Shown piece by piece: positions 8,779 through 13,174 of a stretch of 13,174 bases of DNA; position 1 is the first letter of the stretch, and each line of letters starts with the position of its first letter. A model generated the notes under the pieces. It was not told the DNA's origin. It saw only the letters and a list, made by a program, of their open reading frames with translations, and searched no databases. The DNA is from Lachnospiraceae bacterium UBA3643 (GTDB lineage Bacteria > Bacillota > Clostridia > Lachnospirales > Lachnospiraceae). The stretch covers positions 1 to 13,174 of the forward strand of contig DFKO01000041.1 of NCBI GenBank assembly GCA_002373855.1. The letters run 5' to 3'. The translations under genes and the position numbers were made by a program.

Positions 8779-8840
8779 TTTTTTTTGTGCTAACATTCCG
8801 TTAAATCAAAAAACAAAAGAAAGCCAGAGGAAAAAAACAG

Positions 8841-8975
8841 ATGGCATATATAGAAATAAAGGATTTAAAAAAATCCTTCACAAATAAAAAAGGTGAGACT
8901 TATATACATCATTTGCAGAGACATATTAAAATTAATAGGGGTGGCTTAACGCCACCCCTCTCTTTATATATATAA
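8841..8975 (+). pseudogene. 5' remnant of an ABC-transporter ATPase gene (NitT/TauT/sulfonate type)
   Basis: A plus-strand frame of 44 codons starts at ATG 8841 with AGAGG ten bases upstream and ends at TAA 8973-8975. Its first twenty residues, MAYIEIKDLKKSFTNKKGET, read like the start of an ABC importer ATPase (strand, then the KSF A-loop region and GET), in the style of SsuB/TauB/NrtD. The expected continuation with the Walker A motif is missing; after about position 8900 the frame changes to unrelated residues and runs through the radA terminator hairpin. The simplest reading is that a divergent transporter operon was deleted, leaving its promoter and first codons. A short leader peptide is a less likely alternative. 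It is the only protein-like plus-strand sequence I see here. Confidence 0.6.
8937..8959 (-). terminator. Terminator after radA, possibly bidirectional
   Basis: A perfect 9-bp stem (AGGGGTGGC, 8937-8945, with 8951-8959) and a five-base loop form a strong GC-rich hairpin. On the minus strand it is followed by TATTAATTTTAATATG, suiting termination of radA, whose stop is at 9008. On the plus strand CTCTTTATATATA follows, a weaker U-tract, so it could also stop transcription from the ABC remnant. The stretch 8976-9007 between it and radA holds only AT-rich spacer with a weak repeated CCGGAT/ATCCGG pair. Confidence 0.85.
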
Positions 8976-9007
8976 TCCGGATAATCCTGTCCCGGATTTT
9001 TTGATCC

Positions 9008-10384
9008 CTATACATCTTCCTTGATCAGTCTGATCGCGTCAGAGACAGATTCGATACCGATGATCTTACATCCCTTAATCCCTTTGACCCTTTCAATACA
9101 TACCTTTGGGACAAGCACTGTATCAAAGCCGAGCTTAACCGCCTCCCCTACTCTCTGCTCGATCATACTGACTGCCCTGACCTCGCCGGAGAGTCCTACC
9201 TCGCCTACAGCCAGAACCCTGTCATCAACAGGTACATTTAAAAAGCTTGATACTACAGCCATGGCTATGCCAAGGTCTACAGCTGTCTCCTGGACTTTCA
9301 TACCGCCTGCCACATTTACATACGCATCACAGTTTCCAAGATGGAGCCCAAGCCTCTTTTCAAGGACAGCCATCAGAAGGTTTACCCTATTTATATCCGC
9401 TCCCGATGTCTGACGCCTCGGATAACCAAAGTTTGTCTGGCATACGAGAGCCTGTATCTCAAGGAGTATGGGTCTCGTGCCCTCCATGGAACAGGTTGTG
9501 ACAGTACCTGCCGCACCCTTTGGTCTGCCGTTTAACATATATTCGGACGGATTCTTTACTTCCGCGAGTCCCTCCTCCCGCATCTCAAATACGCCTATCT
9601 CATTGGTTGAACCAAACCTGTTTTTCACTCCCCGGAGTACTCTGTATGCGGCATGTCTGTCCCCCTCAAAATAAAGAACACTGTCCACCATATGCTCGAG
9701 TATCCTGGGGCCGGCAACCATACCTTCTTTTGTCACATGTCCTACGATGAATATGGTTATCCCGAGGGACTTGGACAGTTTTAAGAGTACTGCCGTGGAT
9801 TCCCTGACCTGGGATATACTGCCCGGAGATCCTGACGCCTCCTCACTGTACATGGTCTGTATTGAGTCTATTATCACAACGGAAGGCTTCTTACTCTCAA
9901 GTACTGATCCTATACGGCCAAGGTCTGTCTCGCAGAGCAGTTCCATATGATCATCGAATTTACCGATCCTCTCCGCTCTCATCTTGATCTGTTTTGGAGA
10001 TTCCTCTCCCGAAATATAGAGGACGTTCTGATCATTATCCGCAAGATTCCTGCACATCTGAAGCAGCAATGTTGATTTACCTATACCCGGGTCACCACCC
10101 ACAAGAACAAGCGATCCCGGTACGATACCTCCGCCAAGTACCCTGTCAAGTTCGTCCATGCCTGTAGGTATCCTGTCTTCCTCGCTTAAATTTATCTCGG
10201 ATATCTTAACCGGTTTTATAGGCTCCGTACGGTTTATTGACGGTACCGCTTTTGAAGATGACGATACCACCTCCTCCACCATTGTATTCCATGCCTTGCA
10301 GGCAGGACACTGTCCCATCCATTTGGCTGATTCATATCCGCAGTCTTTGCAGAAAAATACGGATTTCATTTTTGCTTTTGCCAT
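9008..10384 (-). CDS. radA: DNA repair protein RadA
   Basis: RadA is a RecA-related ATPase and DNA helicase that helps branch migration and processing of recombination intermediates. From the chosen start the protein is 458 residues, the usual family length. It shows a four-cysteine zinc finger at 12-29 (CKDC...CPAC), the Walker A motif GGDPGIGKST at 96-105, Walker B VVIIDS at about 169-174, the RadA-specific KNRFG motif at 254-258, and a C-terminal Lon-protease-like domain (about 290-450). The frame is open further up to an ATG at 10450, but that extension is not family-like. AAGGAG at 10393-10388 points to the paired ATGs at 10387 and 10384; MAKAK at the second is the usual N-terminus and has the better spacing. 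A leader inverted repeat precedes it. In many Firmicutes radA lies near clpC, as here. Confidence 0.96.
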   Translation of the reverse strand: MAKAKMKSVFFCKDCGYESAKWMGQCPACKAWNTMVEEVVSSSSKAVPSINRTEPIKPVKISEINLSEEDRIPTGMDELDRVLGGGIVPGSLVLVGGDPGIGKSTLLLQMCRNLADNDQNVLYISGEESPKQIKMRAERIGKFDDHMELLCETDLGRIGSVLESKKPSVVIIDSIQTMYSEEASGSPGSISQVRESTAVLLKLSKSLGITIFIVGHVTKEGMVAGPRILEHMVDSVLYFEGDRHAAYRVLRGVKNRFGSTNEIGVFEMREEGLAEVKNPSEYMLNGRPKGAAGTVTTCSMEGTRPILLEIQALVCQTNFGYPRRQTSGADINRVNLLMAVLEKRLGLHLGNCDAYVNVAGGMKVQETAVDLGIAMAVVSSFLNVPVDDRVLAVGEVGLSGEVRAVSMIEQRVGEAVKLGFDTVLVPKVCIERVKGIKGCKIIGIESVSDAIRLIKEDV

Positions 10385-10400
10385 CATTATCTCCTTAAAC

Positions 10401-10484
10401 CAAAATAAGAGCCTCCGAAAAGCAAAACATGCCAAAAATATCTTTGACAATCAATAAGTGCTTAATGGGTTGGCTCTTATTTTG
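10401..10484 (-). repeat. 13-bp perfect inverted repeat in the radA leader
   Basis: CAAAATAAGAGCC (10401-10413) and its exact reverse complement GGCTCTTATTTTG (10472-10484) are separated by 58 bases. Both arms lie in the probable radA 5' untranslated region, and the arm nearer the gene ends eight bases before the AAGGAG ribosome site. In RNA they could form a long stem that presents or masks the ribosome site. The length and perfection exceed what I would expect by chance in 130 bases. Confidence 0.6.
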
Positions 10485-10500
10485 ACGATATTAACAAATC

Positions 10501-10506
10501 ATTATA
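10501..10506 (-). promoter_or_regulatory. Candidate -10 box for radA
   Basis: The minus strand carries TATAAT at 10506-10501, about 115 bases before the radA start. The -35 position (around 10524-10529, TCAAAA) is a poor match and lies inside the end of the preceding gene. If used, transcription would begin near 10494 and include both arms of the leader inverted repeat. Confidence 0.4.
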
Positions 10507-10518
10507 AATGTCCGGTTG

Positions 10519-10929
10519 TTATTTTTTGATTTCTACTTTAACCTCACCGGCTCCGGCAAGTTCCACGCTGAATGAGAGCTTACCGCCGAGGTTTGTCTTC
10601 ATCTTGCCTGAGTTGACGCCGTCAACCATAATCCTGTATTCTGTATCTTCCTCAAGACCCACGGTGATCTGGGCATCCTCGGGTCCTTCTACTTTAAATG
10701 ATATACCGTTTTCAGTTTCCTTAAATGAGCTGACTGCCGTACCCGGAGTAGATTCATATAAAAACAGCCCGTTCTTTTCAAGTCTCGTAATCTCGTTAAA
10801 AGTCTTGACCTTGAGTATATCTCCCTCATGCTGATAATCTTCAAGCTTTGTCTTCTGACTGAGTGTGTAATCTCCGAAGCTCACACTTCCGTCTGCTTCC
10901 GATCTGATGAGTTCCTTAACTGCTGCCAT
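10519..10929 (-). CDS. Small conserved-looking protein of unknown function
   Basis: The 136-residue protein begins MAAVKELIRSEADGSVSFGD and is predicted soluble and mostly beta-stranded, with no signal peptide or membrane helix. Features include DYTLSQKTKLEDYQHEGD, an NGLFLYESTPGTAV loop near 53-66, EGPEDAQITVGLEEDTEYRI near 81-100, and a C-terminal beta hairpin KTNLGGKLSFSVEL. From memory, similar short proteins in Lachnospiraceae genomes have been labelled endosialidase, but nothing here resembles a glycosidase active site, so I do not adopt that. AAGGAGG ten bases upstream supports ATG 10929. It has its own candidate promoter and a leader hairpin, and lies between the sigma/anti-sigma pair and radA. 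Strong ribosome site and own leader suggest it may be well expressed. Confidence 0.75.
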   Translation of the reverse strand: MAAVKELIRSEADGSVSFGDYTLSQKTKLEDYQHEGDILKVKTFNEITRLEKNGLFLYESTPGTAVSSFKETENGISFKVEGPEDAQITVGLEEDTEYRIMVDGVNSGKMKTNLGGKLSFSVELAGAGEVKVEIKK

Positions 10930-10953
10930 ATTTCTGTAACCTCCTTAATAGTA

Positions 10954-10978
10954 GTCTTTAAATCATCTGTTTAAAGAC
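10954..10978 (-). promoter_or_regulatory. 5'-leader hairpin of the small unknown gene
   Basis: Perfect 9-base arms (GTCTTTAAA at 10954-10962 and TTTAAAGAC at 10970-10978) flank a seven-base loop. The hairpin sits between a possible -10 box TATACT (10990-10985) and the AAGGAGG site (10946-10940), so the transcript would begin almost exactly at the stem. Such a 5'-terminal stem could protect the mRNA; as DNA it could be an operator. The -35 partner is weak. Confidence 0.5.
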
Positions 10979-11066
10979 ACTATAAGTATACTATTTTTTC
11001 TGCCTCTTTTACAGTATTTTAAGGCAAAAATCGTATCTAAAAAGCGAACTTTTTGTGAACAAAATA

Positions 11067-11945
11067 TTATTTCATACCAAAGATAAACAGCGTATCCGTC
11101 TCATCCAGTCCCCGGATATTATTGTCATAATATACAATAACGGCTTCTATCGTATCCCCTTCCTTAAGGTCTGCCATATTGTCACATAATCTGTCATAAT
11201 CCTTGTAGGAAATGGTATTTTCTATGAATCTCTCCGAATAATACATAGGACCGTTGTTTAACATAAGTTCCATCCCGTTTTCATCTTTTACGATAAAGGT
11301 GATGATATAGTCATTATCCTTTTCCATACTGATGATCTCCGCTTTAACGGTTTCTATGATCATTTCGTATTGATTCTCATAATCGGTGTCCATGTCAGAT
11401 GTCTCGTCTGCGGACTCCTCAGCCGCCTGCGAATCACCTGCAGAGCTGTAATCATCGGAATTTATAAACAGATCATCGGACTCCTCTGCCTCTGCACATT
11501 CCGCATCGTCATAATATGTTTCTTCGGAATACTTTTCGTCACCGCCGACAGCAAATGCTTCCATATCTCCGTAGCTGCCTGATCCATCTCTCTTGCTCTG
11601 ATGGGGCGCAGGTGCCTCAGCCTCATTTGTCGCCGCATACTTTGTATTCATGAGCACAGGTACCGCAATGGCTATACAGAGTACTGCCGCTGCTGCCACA
11701 CCGTAGTATGCCCCGAATTTCCTAAAGTGAGCTATGATACCCCCCTTTTTCTTTTGAGGTTCAGTTACAGGTGCGGCCTCTCCCAGTGCGCTCTCCTCAC
11801 CGATCCCCGCGACTATCCTGTCCCAGATATCGGGAGTCTGCTCCGCCATCCTCTTTTTATACTCGGTGGCAAAAGCTTCCGGTATCTTTGGAAGATCACT
11901 CTCATTTACAATATTCAATTCTTCAGACTTTTTCTCATCACTCAT
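11067..11945 (-). CDS. Single-pass membrane protein, probable anti-sigma factor
   Basis: The 292-residue protein follows the ECF sigma gene by 17 bases and is most likely its membrane anti-sigma partner. Residues 1-78 are a charged cytoplasmic segment (with PDIWDRIVAGI near 38-48 and the basic QKKKGG near 64-69), residues about 79-99 form one membrane helix, and the remainder is outside. The outer part has a very acidic low-complexity stretch, about 104-193, rich in Asp, Glu, Ser and Tyr (for example DDYSSAGDSQAAEES), then a compact domain at about 194-292 (KAEIISMEKDNDYIITFIVK and DTIEAVIVYYD). No zinc-binding anti-sigma HxxxCxxC motif is seen, so the sigma-binding mode is not evident. The assignment rests on layout and operon position. 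GAGG nine bases upstream supports the start. Confidence 0.65.
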   Translation of the reverse strand: MSDEKKSEELNIVNESDLPKIPEAFATEYKKRMAEQTPDIWDRIVAGIGEESALGEAAPVTEPQKKKGGIIAHFRKFGAYYGVAAAAVLCIAIAVPVLMNTKYAATNEAEAPAPHQSKRDGSGSYGDMEAFAVGGDEKYSEETYYDDAECAEAEESDDLFINSDDYSSAGDSQAAEESADETSDMDTDYENQYEMIIETVKAEIISMEKDNDYIITFIVKDENGMELMLNNGPMYYSERFIENTISYKDYDRLCDNMADLKEGDTIEAVIVYYDNNIRGLDETDTLFIFGMK

Positions 11946-11962
11946 TAATCATGTCCTCGGAA

Positions 11963-12493
11963 TTATGCAGTCACAAATCCTTTTAATTTCTCAATCGCTT
12001 TTCTGTAATGCCAGGTAACTGTTCCCATTGGCATCTTAAGTACTTCTGCTATCTCTTTAAAGCTAAGGTCTCCCATAAGCTTCATATTGATGATCTCAGG
12101 CTCTGGCGGTTTTAGCATGGCTATCGCCTCATCGTATCCGAGCTGACCTACTGCCTCGTCCTCCGCACTCTTTGTATCGGGGGTAATACCAGCTTCTTCA
12201 AAGTCTTCCGTCAGGTCTTCTCTGCCCCGCTTTCTCATATGGTCTATGGACATATTTCTGGCGATAGTGGCTATGAATCCCTTATGGCCGGACCCCGGCC
12301 TGTAATCGGGAGGATTCTTAAAGAGCTTGATAAAGAAATCGCTGCATATATCCTCCGAATCCTCCTTGCTGCCAAGGTACGAAAAAACAACAGAATATAT
12401 ATAGCTCATATATTCCTCATACACAGCCTTAAGGCCTGTCTGGTCTCCCTTTCTGATCAGGTTTAAGTTGTCCGCAAACTCGCGGTCAGTCAT
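11963..12493 (-). CDS. ECF-type RNA polymerase sigma factor
   Basis: This 176-residue protein has the two-domain ECF layout. Region 2 spans about 20-90, including YEEYMSYIYSVVFSYLGSKE, the acidic DSEDICSDFFIKLF and the -10-recognition stretch FIATIARNMSIDHMRKRGRE. A linker follows, then region 4 at about 118-174 with the helix-turn-helix LSFKEIAEVLKMPMGTVTWH and RKAIEKLK, which would read the -35 box. It would direct RNA polymerase to a small regulon, and is likely held inactive by the membrane protein encoded next. The ribosome site is moderate (GAAAGGG about nine bases before ATG 12493). It lies 66 bases after clpC with no terminator visible between, so partial read-through from clpC is possible. 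Confidence 0.93.
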   Translation of the reverse strand: MTDREFADNLNLIRKGDQTGLKAVYEEYMSYIYSVVFSYLGSKEDSEDICSDFFIKLFKNPPDYRPGSGHKGFIATIARNMSIDHMRKRGREDLTEDFEEAGITPDTKSAEDEAVGQLGYDEAIAMLKPPEPEIINMKLMGDLSFKEIAEVLKMPMGTVTWHYRKAIEKLKGFVTA

Positions 12494-12527
12494 CCTTTAT
12501 GCCCTTTCATTAATAGATACGAATCAA

Positions 12528-12555
12528 ATACTAAAATTTATGGTTTGAATTTCAA
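12528..12555 (-). promoter_or_regulatory. Candidate promoter of the sigma/anti-sigma pair, overlapping a palindrome
   Basis: On the minus strand TTGAAA (12555-12550) and TAGTAT (12533-12528) are 16 bases apart. The -35 box overlaps the palindrome TTTGAA-T-TTCAAA at 12544-12556, which could be an operator. The classic ECF AAC-type -35 box is not obvious, so autoregulation by the ECF factor is not shown. AT-rich context makes this tentative. Confidence 0.35.
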
Positions 12556-12559
12556 AAAA

Positions 12560-13174
12560 TTATTTTACTTTAAATACTGCCTTGTCATCCTTTACGGATA
12601 CAGTCACCTCGTCACCCGGATTGATCCTGCCCTCAAGTATCTCTACTGCAAGAGGGTCCTCTATAAATCCAAGGATACCTCTCTTTAAAGGTCTCGCACC
12701 CATCTTTACATTCGTAAAGTGGTCAACCAGGTAATCTCTCACTCCCGCACCGGCTTTTAACTTTATGTTTATCTGAGCTTCACTGCGGGCTGCCAGATTC
12801 TTAATAAGGAGCGATGCAATATTCTTAAGATCTGTCTTGTTAAGACTCTTAAATACGATTATCTCATCAATACGGTTGATGAACTCCGGTTTAAAGAGAC
12901 GCTTGACCTCCTCCATCACTCCGTCCTTCATCCGCTTGTAATCCTTTTCCGCATCTGCACTGGCTGTGAATCCAAGATTCTTTGGATCGACTATCCTGCC
13001 TGCTCCGGCATTTGAAGTCATAATGATCACTGTATTCTTAAAGCTGATCTTTCTGCCCTTGGAATCGGTGATATGACCGTCGTCAAGAACCTGTAATAAT
13101 ACATTAAATACATCCGGATGAGCTTTCTCTATCTCATCAAATAATATCACCGAATACGGATTGCGCCTTATCTT
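12560..13174 (-). CDS. clpC: ATP-dependent Clp protease ATPase subunit ClpC, C-terminal part
   Basis: The frame enters from the window edge and ends at TAA 12562-12560, giving the last 204 residues of a ClpC/ClpB-class Hsp100 unfoldase, which feeds substrates to ClpP or remodels aggregates. The visible part is the second AAA+ module: Walker B with flanks YSVILFDEIEKAHPDVFN at about 7-24, sensor 1 region VIIMTSNAGA, arginine-finger region PEFINRIDEIIVF, and the D2-small domain with sensor 2 KMGARPLKRGI. The GTG at 13150 is an internal valine codon, not a start. I favour ClpC over ClpB because of the GHITDSKGRKISFKN sequence, the short C-terminus and proximity to radA, a common Firmicutes neighbourhood. 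Walker A and the N-domain lie outside the window. Confidence 0.9.
   Translation of the reverse strand, partial: KIRRNPYSVILFDEIEKAHPDVFNVLLQVLDDGHITDSKGRKISFKNTVIIMTSNAGAGRIVDPKNLGFTASADAEKDYKRMKDGVMEEVKRLFKPEFINRIDEIIVFKSLNKTDLKNIASLLIKNLAARSEAQINIKLKAGAGVRDYLVDHFTNVKMGARPLKRGILGFIEDPLAVEILEGRINPGDEVTVSVKDDKAVFKVK

Larger units (their letters stand above)
8534..8840. promoter_or_regulatory. AT-rich divergent regulatory region upstream of the nitrogenase-like operon
   Basis: This 307-base stretch separates the operon start (minus strand) from the start of the ABC ATPase remnant (plus strand). It has no credible gene. It is rich in A/T runs and contains repeated TCGTTATAACTTTT boxes (8632-8645 and 8725-8738), a third ATAACTT at 8743-8749 and an inverted repeat at 8764-8778. 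I could not pick out a convincing -35/-10 pair for the operon. No known riboswitch fold is recognisable by eye. Confidence 0.55.

Noticed and set aside
8841..8975. A regulatory leader peptide for a downstream plus-strand gene
   Set aside because: No plus-strand gene follows, only the radA terminator and radA on the opposite strand; the ABC ATPase-like N-terminus explains it better.
10385..10450. Longer radA start at 10450
   Set aside because: The added 22 residues are hydrophobic/basic and not seen in RadA proteins as I know them, have no ribosome site, and overlap the leader inverted repeat; AAGGAG supports the starts at 10387/10384.

Overview
The window looks like a piece of a Firmicutes chromosome, most likely a Lachnospiraceae-type gut or rumen anaerobe. 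This rests on remembered similarity of the SEC-C-type, RadA and ClpC proteins, strong AGGAGG ribosome binding sites, moderate G+C genes and AT-rich spacers. It is not a database result. Every intact gene reads on the minus strand, so transcription runs from high to low coordinates.

Layout in transcription order. (1) 13174-12560: C-terminal part of clpC, cut by the window edge. (2) 12493-11067: an ECF-type sigma factor followed by a single-pass membrane protein that is probably its anti-sigma partner. (3) 10929-10519: a small conserved-looking protein of unknown function with its own leader hairpin. (4) 10384-9008: radA, closed by a strong hairpin terminator at 8937-8959. (5) 8975-8534: an AT-rich intergenic region holding a plus-strand remnant of an ABC-transporter ATPase gene and repeated boxes. 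(6) 8533-2616: a compact nitrogenase-like operon, D-K-H-X-B followed by a LysR regulator, closed by a terminator that overlaps the regulator's stop codon. (7) 2479-398: a methyl-accepting chemotaxis protein. (8) 299-1: the N-terminal part of a SEC-C-type protein, cut by the window edge.

The main find is the nitrogenase-like operon. NifH, a NifD-like and a NifK-like subunit, a NifX-fold protein and a NifB-type radical SAM enzyme are all intact. No NifE, NifN, NifV or NifU is present in the window. The D-like subunit keeps the three P-cluster cysteines and the cysteine that anchors the active-site cofactor in nitrogenase. It has lost the nitrogenase substrate-pocket residues equivalent to Gln191 and His195 (Azotobacter numbering), which align with Trp186 and Phe190. 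This points to a reductase with a NifB-derived iron-sulfur cofactor that acts on something other than N2, in the manner of the methylthio-alkane reductase group. The LysR regulator and the divergent ABC ATPase remnant (NitT/TauT/sulfonate type) would fit a scavenging role, for example sulfur salvage, but the substrate cannot be read from the sequence.

The flanking genes (clpC, radA, sigma/anti-sigma) are ordinary stress, DNA-repair and regulatory genes. clpC and radA are close neighbours in many Firmicutes; here the sigma/anti-sigma pair and the small unknown gene lie between them.
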